From assembly GCF_028649595.1 (NCBI RefSeq), contig NZ_JAQSLK010000003.1, positions 62,001 through 126,000 on the forward strand: a DNA stretch of 64,000 nucleotides, given 5' to 3'. Below the pieces are notes generated by a model. The model was not told the DNA's origin. It ran no database searches and saw only the letters and a program-made list of their open reading frames with translations. The first letter of the stretch is position 1, and each line of letters opens with the position of its first letter. A program made the position numbers and the translations under genes. Source of the stretch: Campylobacter magnus (GTDB lineage Bacteria > Campylobacterota > Campylobacteria > Campylobacterales > Campylobacteraceae). Positions 52,580 to 60,515 of the stretch are shown here, piece by piece.

Positions 52580-52996
52580 ATGACAAATATCACAAAGCCA
52601 AATGAAGTAAAGCGCGAGTGGATCGTGCTTGATGCTGAGGGCGAGATTTTTGGACGCTTGCTAACTAAAGCAGCTACTTTGCTTCGTGGCAAACACAAAC
52701 CATGCTACACTCCAAATGTAGATTGTGGCGATAATGTTATCATCGTAAATGCTAGCAAAGCTACTTTTACTGGTAATAACAAAGCTGAGGACAAACTATA
52801 CCACCGCCACTCAGGCTACTTTGGCTCAGTAAAAAGCGAGAAATTTGGCGAACTACTAGCTAACAAACCTGAAAAGCTTTATAAGCTTGCGATGCGTGGA
52901 ATGCTACCAAAAACAAAACTTGGTAAGCAAATGATCAAAAAATTCTATGTTTATGCTGGCAGCGAGCATCCGCACACTGCCCAAACTGGCAAATAA
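52580..52996 (+). CDS. rplM: 50S ribosomal protein L13
   Basis: 138 aa; family blocks WIVLDAEGEIFGRL, LRGKHKPCYTPN, YHRHSGYFG and MRGMLPKTKLG. 12 bp before rpsI, the universal pair. Confidence 0.98.
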   Translation: MTNITKPNEVKREWIVLDAEGEIFGRLLTKAATLLRGKHKPCYTPNVDCGDNVIIVNASKATFTGNNKAEDKLYHRHSGYFGSVKSEKFGELLANKPEKLYKLAMRGMLPKTKLGKQMIKKFYVYAGSEHPHTAQTGK

Positions 52997-53008
52997 TAAA
53001 GGATAAAA

Positions 53009-53401
53009 ATGGCAAAGACTACATATGCAACAGGCAAGCGCAAAAGCGCAGTAGCAAAGGTCTGGATCAAGCCAGGCAAGGGCAAAATCGAAGTAAATGG
53101 CATGGATCTAAACACTTGGCTAGGTGGCCACGAGGCCATCAAGCTAAAAGTAGTTCAACCTCTACTTGTAACAAAACAAGAGACTTTGATCGATGTTACA
53201 GCAAAAACTCTAGGTGGCGGCTACTCAGCTCAAGCTGAAGCACTTCGCCACGGCATCGCAAGAGCACTATCAAATCTTGATAGAGCATTCCGTGCTAGCC
53301 TAAAACCAGCAGGTCTGCTAACTCGCGACTCTCGCTCTGTAGAACGTAAGAAATTCGGTCGCCGCAAAGCACGCCGCTCACCACAATTTAGCAAACGCTA
53401 A
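53009..53401 (+). CDS. rpsI: 30S ribosomal protein S9
   Basis: 130 aa; [14 protein letters not shown] start, [19 protein letters not shown] core and the basic tail ending QFSKR that reaches the P-site tRNA. Confidence 0.98.
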   Translation: MAKTTYATGKRKSAVAKVWIKPGKGKIEVNGMDLNTWLGGHEAIKLKVVQPLLVTKQETLIDVTAKTLGGGYSAQAEALRHGIARALSNLDRAFRASLKPAGLLTRDSRSVERKKFGRRKARRSPQFSKR

Positions 53402-53437
53402 TAGTGTTTTAAGCTCGCTATTTTTAGCAGCTTTAGG

Positions 53438-53515
53438 GCTAGAATTCCTATTTGTTTTCAATCTAGAATTCCTAGGAATTCTAGATTTTCTAGATTTTTC
53501 TAGGAATTCTAGATT
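53438..53515. repeat. Palindrome cluster between rpsI and ribF
   Basis: One full palindrome and three half-copies; the later ones have TTTTCTAGATT spacers. Confidence 0.9.
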
Positions 53516-53537
53516 AAAAAATAATTAAAGAACAAAA

Positions 53538-54413
53538 ATGCCTGATAATGCGAAAAAATCAGTCCAAGCAGTGGCTATTGGCTCATTTGATGGACTTCAC
53601 AGAGGGCACAACAAACTAATAGAAGCCCTAGGCGATAATGGCGCACTCATCGTGATCGAGAGCCCAAAAGCAAATCTTACTCCAGCTAGGCGCAGAGAAG
53701 AGTTTGCTAAAATTCCTTGCTTTTTTTACCCACTTGATACTGTAAAAAACCTAAGAGGTGATTATTTCATCGGTCTTATAAAGCGTGATTTTCCAAGCTT
53801 AAAGCGCATTGTAGTAGGCTATGATTTTAAGTTTGGCAAAGACAGAGGCTGGGACAAATACGACTTAAAAAGCCTTTTTGATGGCGAGGTTATCATCATC
53901 CCTGAGTTTAGCTTTGATGGCATGGGTGTTCACAGCTCAGCGATTAGACGCTTTTTACAAGATGGCGATATATATAGGGCAAACCGCCTTTTAGGCAGAG
54001 AGTATAGCATAGAAGCCAAGGTCATCGCAGGGCAGGGCATCGGCAAAAAAGAGCTTTATCCTACTTTAAACCTCGATATCACGCCTTATCTAGCCCCAGC
54101 ACAGGGCGTATACGCTACTCGCACACGCATAGGCGAGAACACCTTTTGCTCTGTTAGTTTCGTAGGAAACCGCCTTAGCACAGATGGCAAATACAGCATT
54201 GAGACGCATGTTATAGACGAGCAGATCGAGGTAGCACCAGAAAAACTGCGAGTTTGCTTTATAGAGCGCATTAGAGATAATGCTCAGTTTGGCTCACTAA
54301 CAGAGCTAAAAGCGCAGATTGCCAAAGACATCGCAATAGCAAAATCAGCCGGAGATGCTTGCTATCTTACACTGCGAGAGGATGATACTCACGCTAGAGT
54401 GGTAGAGCAGTGA
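53538..54413 (+). CDS. ribF: Bifunctional riboflavin kinase/FAD synthetase
   Basis: 291 aa; nucleotidyltransferase motif GSFDGLHRGH (16-25), VVGYDFKFGKDRG, then the riboflavin kinase domain from about 150 with GKKELYPTLNLD, the PTxN motif. Makes FMN and FAD. Overlaps cmoA by 4 bp. Confidence 0.95.
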   Translation: MPDNAKKSVQAVAIGSFDGLHRGHNKLIEALGDNGALIVIESPKANLTPARRREEFAKIPCFFYPLDTVKNLRGDYFIGLIKRDFPSLKRIVVGYDFKFGKDRGWDKYDLKSLFDGEVIIIPEFSFDGMGVHSSAIRRFLQDGDIYRANRLLGREYSIEAKVIAGQGIGKKELYPTLNLDITPYLAPAQGVYATRTRIGENTFCSVSFVGNRLSTDGKYSIETHVIDEQIEVAPEKLRVCFIERIRDNAQFGSLTELKAQIAKDIAIAKSAGDACYLTLREDDTHARVVEQ

Positions 54414-55114
54414 GAGACGATATATTTACGCGTTGGGGCGATGAGAAGTTTAGCTTTAACGAAAGCGTAGCTAGCGTATTTGATGATATGATTTCTCGCT
54501 CGGTTCCTTTTTATAAGGTTAGCAGCGAGCTAGTTTGCTTGCTACTAGCAAAAACCCTGCGCCAAAACGCTAGAGTGCTTGACCTTGGCTGCTCGCTTGC
54601 TAGCACGCTTTTAGAATTGCATGCTAAAAGGGATGATTTAGAGCTTGTAGGCATTGACAGCAGTGCTGCTATGATAGAACTAGCTAGCAAAAAAGCAGCC
54701 GCTCACGGCGCAAAAATAAAGCTCATTATAGGCGACATACTCACAAATGAACTAGGGCAAAATGACGCTGTTATCCTAAACTACACCTTGCAGTTTTTAA
54801 AGCCACATTTAAGGGCAGATTTTTTGAAAAAAATCTTTTTTAGCCTGCGCAAAAACTCAGTGCTGATTTTAAGCGAAAAGCTAGAGTGCGCAAAGCCCAT
54901 AAACACAGCTATCACGCAGATTTACGAAGAGTATAAAGAAGCGCAAGGCTACTCAAAGCTAGAAATTGCTAAAAAAAAAGAAGCTCTAAGCTCGGTGTTA
55001 ATCCCACTTAGCGCAAAAGACAATGAAAAACTTTGCTTTGAGGCTGGATTTAGCACATTTGAGTGTATTTTCCGCTGGGGAAATTTCGCCACTTTTGTTG
55101 CTATAAAAAAATAA
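54410..55114 (+). CDS. cmoA: tRNA carboxy-S-adenosyl-L-methionine synthase CmoA
   Basis: 234 aa from GTG in a GTGA overlap. Start RDDIFTRWGDEKFSFNESVA and SAM motif VLDLGCSLAST are diagnostic. CmoA makes carboxy-SAM used by CmoB to modify U34 of tRNA. No cmoB next to it. Confidence 0.9.
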   Translation: MRDDIFTRWGDEKFSFNESVASVFDDMISRSVPFYKVSSELVCLLLAKTLRQNARVLDLGCSLASTLLELHAKRDDLELVGIDSSAAMIELASKKAAAHGAKIKLIIGDILTNELGQNDAVILNYTLQFLKPHLRADFLKKIFFSLRKNSVLILSEKLECAKPINTAITQIYEEYKEAQGYSKLEIAKKKEALSSVLIPLSAKDNEKLCFEAGFSTFECIFRWGNFATFVAIKK

Positions 55115-55152
55115 AAATTTAAAAATCTTACTCAATTTTAAACTTATTTAGA

Positions 55153-55158
55153 TATAAT
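55153..55158 (+). promoter_or_regulatory. -10 box of type I secretion operon
   Basis: TAGATATAATCAC, 38 bases before the ATG at 55197. Confidence 0.55.
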
Positions 55159-55196
55159 CACAGCCTTATTTTTGGCTTAATTATTAGGAGATATAA

Positions 55197-56906
55197 ATGC
55201 TAAAACCTGGAGAACTCAAAGACGCCATAACCAAATCAAAACGCTGTATTTGGTATGCGGCATTTTTTAGCTGTTTTGTAAATATTTTGATGCTAACCCC
55301 ACCTATGTATATGCTTCAACTCTACGATAGAGTTGTTACTAGCCGTAGCCTTAGCACTCTGTTTTTCCTTACGCTTATAGTAATGATTTTGTTTGTTATG
55401 ATGGGTATTTTTGAGGTTTTGCGTTCTAGAATTCTCATTGTTTTTGCCACCCAGCTTGACAAAACTCTCTCAGAGCGTGTGTATGATGCGATTTTCAAGC
55501 TCTCATCTCGCCACCCAGGTCGTGTTAGCTCTCAGGCTATGAGCGATCTAAATGCTATCAAGCAATACATGAGCACAAATGGCATTTTTGCCTTTTTAGA
55601 TGCTCCGTGGCTGCCTATTTATATTTTGATCTTATTTTTATTTCATCCAGCTTATGGTTGGTTTGCGCTAGCATCTGCTATTGTGCTATTTGGTATTGCA
55701 TTGCTAAATGAAAACGCCACCAAAAACGGACTTAAAAAATCAAATGAAAGCAACCGCGCTGCCATGCGCCTAATAGACATGAACCTTCGCAACACCGAAG
55801 TAATCAACGCCATGGGTATGAACGAAGCTCTAAAGAAAAACTGGAAAGAACGCCATAAAGCATTTTTAGACTCTCACGCCCTCTCGAGCGCAGAAGCAGG
55901 GCTATATTCTAATATCTCAAAAACTATGCGTGTGATGAGCCAGAGCCTCATGCTAGGACTTGGTGCGTATCTAGTGGTGATGATGGAAGTAACACCAGGT
56001 ATGATGATAGCAGGTTCTATCATCATGGGTAGAGCACTTGCGCCACTTGATTTGCTTATTGCTAGCTGGAAACAGTATAAAAACACAAGAGAAAGCTACG
56101 AGCGTCTTGATAAGTTCTTAGCTGATTTCCCAGTAGAGCGTGACAAACTTAGCCTACCAAATCCACAAGGTGCTATTGCTTGCGAGGCTGTCACTCTAGT
56201 GCCACCTGGGGCAAAAGCACCTAGTTTAATGGGCGTTAGCTTTGAGCTAAAAGCTGGCGATATGTGTGCGCTAATAGGCCCAAGCGCAGCTGGAAAAAGC
56301 TCTCTAGCTCGCGCCGTGCTAGGCATCTGGCCTCTAGCGCACGGCGTAGTTCGCATAGATGGTGCTGATATAAATCAGTATTATAGCGACGCTCTAGGCC
56401 AGCATGTAGGTTATGTGCCTCAAGATGTAGAGCTATTTGAGGGCACAGTAGCAGAAAACATCGCTAGATTTGGCGAGATTGACAGCGAGGCTATAGTAGA
56501 GGCTGCTAAGAAAGCAAATGTCCACGATATGATACTTAGATTGCCAGATGGCTATGATACCAAGCTTGGAGCTGGTGGCATGAGCCTCTCAGGCGGACAA
56601 CGCCAGCGTGTAGCCTTAGCAAGAGCTCTATATAAAAATCCTAAAATCATCGTGCTAGACGAGCCAAACGCAAGCTTGGATGAAGAGGGTGAAAAAGCAC
56701 TATATAGCTCACTTTTGGAGATAAAAGGCAAAGCTACTATCATCCTTATCACCCACAAGCTAAATGTGCTTCAAGCAGTGGATAAAATCGCCGTACTTCA
56801 AGCTGGCAAACTAGTGTATTTTGGCGCAAGAGATGCTGTGCTTGAGCAACTAGGCGTGATAAAGCCAGCTGCCATCGCAAATCAAGAACAAGCCAAGCAA
56901 GGATAA
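55197..56906 (+). CDS. Type I secretion ABC transporter (PrtD/SapD type)
   Basis: 569 aa; six-helix membrane domain (about 20-300) and ATPase with Walker A GPSAAGKS (361-368), signature LSGGQRQRVALARAL and Walker B IIVLDEP. There is no N-terminal C39-like domain, which marks the PrtD family that exports RTX proteases and S-layer proteins. Asn replaces the usual Thr/Ser in DEPNASLD. With the next two genes it should export the S-layer-like protein encoded convergently at 60516. Confidence 0.93.
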   Translation: MLKPGELKDAITKSKRCIWYAAFFSCFVNILMLTPPMYMLQLYDRVVTSRSLSTLFFLTLIVMILFVMMGIFEVLRSRILIVFATQLDKTLSERVYDAIFKLSSRHPGRVSSQAMSDLNAIKQYMSTNGIFAFLDAPWLPIYILILFLFHPAYGWFALASAIVLFGIALLNENATKNGLKKSNESNRAAMRLIDMNLRNTEVINAMGMNEALKKNWKERHKAFLDSHALSSAEAGLYSNISKTMRVMSQSLMLGLGAYLVVMMEVTPGMMIAGSIIMGRALAPLDLLIASWKQYKNTRESYERLDKFLADFPVERDKLSLPNPQGAIACEAVTLVPPGAKAPSLMGVSFELKAGDMCALIGPSAAGKSSLARAVLGIWPLAHGVVRIDGADINQYYSDALGQHVGYVPQDVELFEGTVAENIARFGEIDSEAIVEAAKKANVHDMILRLPDGYDTKLGAGGMSLSGGQRQRVALARALYKNPKIIVLDEPNASLDEEGEKALYSSLLEIKGKATIILITHKLNVLQAVDKIAVLQAGKLVYFGARDAVLEQLGVIKPAAIANQEQAKQG

Positions 56907-56909
56907 AAG

Positions 56910-58190
56910 ATGTTTGAAAAAGAAGATAAAATAGTAAAATTTGGCCTTATTATAGTAGGTATTTTTGTAGGTGTTTTTATCATCTGGATGGGACTAGCAC
57001 CACTTGATAGCGCAGCTGTAGCCCCAGGTCAAGTAGTAGTTGCTAACAACAAAAAGCAAATCCAGCATCTAGAAGGTGGCGTAGTAAATAAAATCTATGT
57101 AAAAGACGGTAGCCAAGTAAAAGCCGGCGATGTGCTAGTAGAGATAAAAAACGCCCAAGTAGATAGCTCTATTGATATCCTAAAAAAAGAATTCCTTCAA
57201 GCTAGCGTGCTAGTAAGCCGCCTAGAAGCCCAAAGAGATAATAAAAATGAGATTATCTGGGATGAAGCAGTGGTAAATGAGCCTGATTTCAAAGCCGCTG
57301 CCGCAGGACAGCAAAGTATCTTTGATGAGCAAAACAAGCTTTTAAAAGATGAAATATTCATCCTAAACCAACGCATAGACCAGCTAAAAAAGCAAATCAC
57401 AGGAACACAAGCAATAGTTAGCTCTCGCCAAAAAAGAGTAGGTTCGCTAAACGAAGAAACAAGGGAGTGGCAACGCCTCTACAAAGAGCAGCTAACGGAC
57501 AAAATCCGCCTTCGTGATATCGAGCGTGAGCGTGTAGATGCCACAGGGCAAATCGCTAGTGGCAACGCAGATATCGCTAGACTAGAAGTTCAAATCACAG
57601 AGACAAAACAGCAGATTTTACTAAGAGAGCGCACTTTTAAAGAAGATGTACTAAAACAATACGAAGACGCCAAGCTAAAACTAAATGACGCCAGCGCTCG
57701 CCTAAGAGCCTACTACGACCAACAAAACCGCGCCGCTATCAAATCCCCAGTAGATGGCACCGTAGTCGAGCTTATCACTCATACCATAGGCGGCGTTGTA
57801 AAACCTGGTGAAACTATAATGAGCATCGTGCCTTCAAATGCTGAGTATATCGTAGAAGCACAGCTGCCTACCATACATATTGACAAGGTTTTTGTAGGAC
57901 TTCCTGCTGATGTACGCTTTAGCGCGTTTAATACCCAGACCGCCGAGGTCATAGAGGGCAAGGTTAGCTATGTATCAGCCGACTCTCTTACAGACCAGCA
58001 CGGCAATCCTTTTTATCAAATCAAAGCCGAGCTTACAGAAGAGGGCGTAAAAGCAGTGGAGAAAAACGGCTTTTTCTTGCTTCCTGGTATGCCAGCTGAA
58101 GTTATAGTAAAAACAGGCCGCCGAACCTTGCTAAGCTATTTCTTAAAGCCGTTTGATAATATGCTTAAAAAGGCCTTTAACGAGGATTAA
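56910..58190 (+). CDS. Type I secretion membrane-fusion protein (HlyD/PrtE type)
   Basis: 426 aa with one helix (about 10-30), a split lipoyl domain (QHLEGGVVNKIYVKDGSQVK, and IKSPVDGTVVELITH near 274), a long coiled coil (about 100-260) and a beta-barrel end. Bridges the ABC protein and the outer-membrane channel. 3 bp after the ABC gene. Confidence 0.93.
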   Translation: MFEKEDKIVKFGLIIVGIFVGVFIIWMGLAPLDSAAVAPGQVVVANNKKQIQHLEGGVVNKIYVKDGSQVKAGDVLVEIKNAQVDSSIDILKKEFLQASVLVSRLEAQRDNKNEIIWDEAVVNEPDFKAAAAGQQSIFDEQNKLLKDEIFILNQRIDQLKKQITGTQAIVSSRQKRVGSLNEETREWQRLYKEQLTDKIRLRDIERERVDATGQIASGNADIARLEVQITETKQQILLRERTFKEDVLKQYEDAKLKLNDASARLRAYYDQQNRAAIKSPVDGTVVELITHTIGGVVKPGETIMSIVPSNAEYIVEAQLPTIHIDKVFVGLPADVRFSAFNTQTAEVIEGKVSYVSADSLTDQHGNPFYQIKAELTEEGVKAVEKNGFFLLPGMPAEVIVKTGRRTLLSYFLKPFDNMLKKAFNED

Positions 58191-58199
58191 AAGTTTTAG

Positions 58200-58406
58200 G
58201 GCTCAGTTTGCGGGCACTTTTTGCCTATCAAGCCTTGCGCAGCCCAGCGCCTTGCGCAAAAGCTTCTGCTTGCTTTTTGCGCTACGCTTGAGTTAGTGGG
58301 TGCATAGCAAAAAGCTGTCGCAGAACTTTTGCGAACGCTCAGCTACGGCGCTCAAAGGCTAGTGCTGCGGCCTGCTAGATAAAAATTGCTCCGCAATCTT
58401 GGAGCC
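58200..58406. repeat. Long GGCTCAG...GAGCC bounded element
   Basis: 207 bp with the same ends as the element at 46590 (GGCTCAGTTTGCGGGC, and CGCAATCTTGGAGCC). Its inside is GC-richer than the surroundings with several inverted words (GCAAAAAGC, TTGCGC/GCGCAA). No coding frame. It lies between genes of one transport system, 10 bp after a stop. Together with a palindrome at about 58423-58440 it fills the gap. Confidence 0.75.
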
Positions 58407-58463
58407 TAATTTTATATTTAGAATTTTCTAGAATTCACTAAAGCAAACAACAAGGATGAGAAA

Positions 58464-59768
58464 ATGAAAAAAACACTTAGTATTTTAGCCCTTAGCGCAA
58501 GCCTGCTTAGCGCAGAGCGTGCCATAGGACTTGGCGAGGCTTATGAGATGGCATTACAGCACGATGAGCAGCTAAAGAGCATTGCCTTTGAGAGCATGGC
58601 TGCTAGTGAGCGTGTGTGGCAGGCCACTGCGCTACTTTTGCCTAGCTTAGAGCTTAGCTATTCTTATAACGGCGAGCGCTACGACAAAGCCTACGAGGGC
58701 AAAGAAAAATACAGACTAGACGAAACCTTCCAAAGATACGGCATCACTTTGCGTCAGCAGGTATTTCGCCCTGATCTATGGATATCACGCAGCCAAGAGG
58801 GTCTAAGAGAACAAGGCTATAAAATCACGCACGAAAGCACTCGCCAAGAGCTAGCAAGCCGCGTTGCAAAAGCGTATTTTGACCTAGCCTTTGCGAACAA
58901 AAACCTAGAGCTTGCCAGCAGCTACGAAGAAGCCAACAAAGCCAAATCAGACCAAATGCAAAAGCAGCTTCAAATGGGTCTAGCAAACAAAATGGACGCC
59001 CTAGAGGCAAAAGTCCGCTACGACCAAGCCAAGCTTGATGTAAACATCGCCAAACGCCAAATCGAAGTTGCCAAGCTAGAACTTACCAAGCTAGTAGGCG
59101 AGAGAGTAGCTGTAAAAAACGATGTAGAGACCATCAAACTAGACTTTTTTGACGGACTTAGCCTTGCTAAATACCAAAATGTCCTAGCAAACTTCGAGTA
59201 TAAACAAAGCGAAATCGTAACCCAAATCGCCACAAAAGAAAAGCAAAAACGCTACACCGAATTCCTACCAAATGCTGATATAAGCGTAACTTACTCAGAC
59301 AACAAATACAAAGACAAAGCTACCTTTGGTGATGAAAAGCGCAAGTGGGAGACTATGTTTAGAGTTACTTTACCGATATTTAACTCACTTCACTCAGTCT
59401 CACGCGTCCAAGAGGGCGAGTATCTAAAAATGAGCTCTATGAGCAAGCAGCTAGACACCAGCCGCAAGGTAGAAATCAGCCAGCAAACAGCCATAAGCGA
59501 GTTTAAAAACTACCTAGAGCAGATGAAAATCATGTTTGCATCTCTAGAGACTGCTAGACTCTACGAGACTGCTATCGAGCGTGGATATGCTGAGGGACTT
59601 CGCTCTATTGTGGAGCTGTTTGACGCCCGCGCCCGTGTGTATAAAACCCGCATAGACGCGCTAAACACTGGCCACCAGCTAGTGCTTGGCTACATCATGC
59701 TAGAGTATCTTGTAGGCGATATCACCACTGAGACTATCCACCGCCTAGATACTATGTTCAAAAACTAA
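58464..59768 (+). CDS. TolC-like outer-membrane channel of the type I system
   Basis: 434 aa with signal peptide 1-17 and two OEP repeats of long coiled helices (about 85-230 and 300-425); LPSLELSYSYNGERYD is a typical beta segment. Forms the exit duct with the two preceding genes. 273 bp separate it from them, filled by the bounded element, so it may use another promoter. Confidence 0.9.
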   Translation: MKKTLSILALSASLLSAERAIGLGEAYEMALQHDEQLKSIAFESMAASERVWQATALLLPSLELSYSYNGERYDKAYEGKEKYRLDETFQRYGITLRQQVFRPDLWISRSQEGLREQGYKITHESTRQELASRVAKAYFDLAFANKNLELASSYEEANKAKSDQMQKQLQMGLANKMDALEAKVRYDQAKLDVNIAKRQIEVAKLELTKLVGERVAVKNDVETIKLDFFDGLSLAKYQNVLANFEYKQSEIVTQIATKEKQKRYTEFLPNADISVTYSDNKYKDKATFGDEKRKWETMFRVTLPIFNSLHSVSRVQEGEYLKMSSMSKQLDTSRKVEISQQTAISEFKNYLEQMKIMFASLETARLYETAIERGYAEGLRSIVELFDARARVYKTRIDALNTGHQLVLGYIMLEYLVGDITTETIHRLDTMFKN

Positions 59769-60515
59769 GTATATTTCTGCTAGGGAATTCTAGAATTCCC
59801 TGTCATTTCCCAGTTTGCCTTGTGTCATCCTCGGGCTTGACCCGAGGATCTCTATAGAAAATTCTAGAATTCCCTACGTCATTGCGAGAGAGCAAAGCGA
59901 CCGAAGCAATCTCTAAGAATTATAAATTTATTCTTAGGAATTCTAAATTCATCCTTAGGAATTCTAGATTTTTGCTCGCTTTTAGGCTGGATAAGCCTAG
60001 TTCGCAAATTTTATAAGGGCTGCGCCCTAAACCCTTAGGGGCTGCTGCCCCTAAAAACCCCCACTAAAATTTAGAATTCTCTTGCTTTATTTGCGTTTTT
60101 TGCTTCACATCCGCTGGTTGGGGGTTAGGGGGTATTTTTTAGGGAATTCTAGAATTTCTTACTATGTCATCCTCGGGCTTGACCCGAGGATCTCTATAGA
60201 AATTCTAAATTTATTTGTGATGAGATAAGTCCTAGGGAATTCTAGAATTCCCTAGAGATTGCTTCGGTCGCTTTGCTCTCTCGCAATGACGAGAATTCTA
60301 GAATTCCTAGTATTAGAGATCCTCGGGTCAAGCCCGAGGATGACATAAAACAGCCCGAGGATGACACAAATGATATAAACGCAAAAAGCCCCTAGGAATT
60401 CTAGATTTCTATCTAAAATTCTAGGGGCGAGGTTAATCTAGAATTCCCTAGGGAATTCTAGTGTGCTTAGGGAATTCTAGAATTCCCTAAGGGGTTGGCT
60501 TAAAGCTCTAAGAGA
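59769..60515. repeat. Large composite repeat island
   Basis: No gene. Contains direct copies of GTCATCCTCGGGCTTGACCC (59825, 60166), its inverted copy (60315-60345) and a fragment at 60351. GTCATTGCGAGAG...GCAATCTC lies at 59879-59915 and inverted at 60255-60291. The GGGTTAGGGG element is at 60105-60140, a GC hairpin pair (AGGGCTGCGCCCT, AGGGGCTGCTGCCCCT) near 60026-60055, and many palindromes are spread from 59780 to 60498. Overall symmetry is that of a long imperfect inverted repeat. Confidence 0.88.
60383..60428 (-). terminator. Intrinsic terminator of the S-layer-like gene, built from a palindrome
   Basis: On the minus strand a stem with GCCCCTAGAATTTTAGA and its partner (ending CTAGGGGC) is followed by TTTTT. 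Each arm contains a half-palindrome. Confidence 0.8.

Noticed and set aside
59769..60515. Insertion sequence in the large repeat island
   Set aside because: No transposase frame or terminal repeats of an IS type; only short repeat families.
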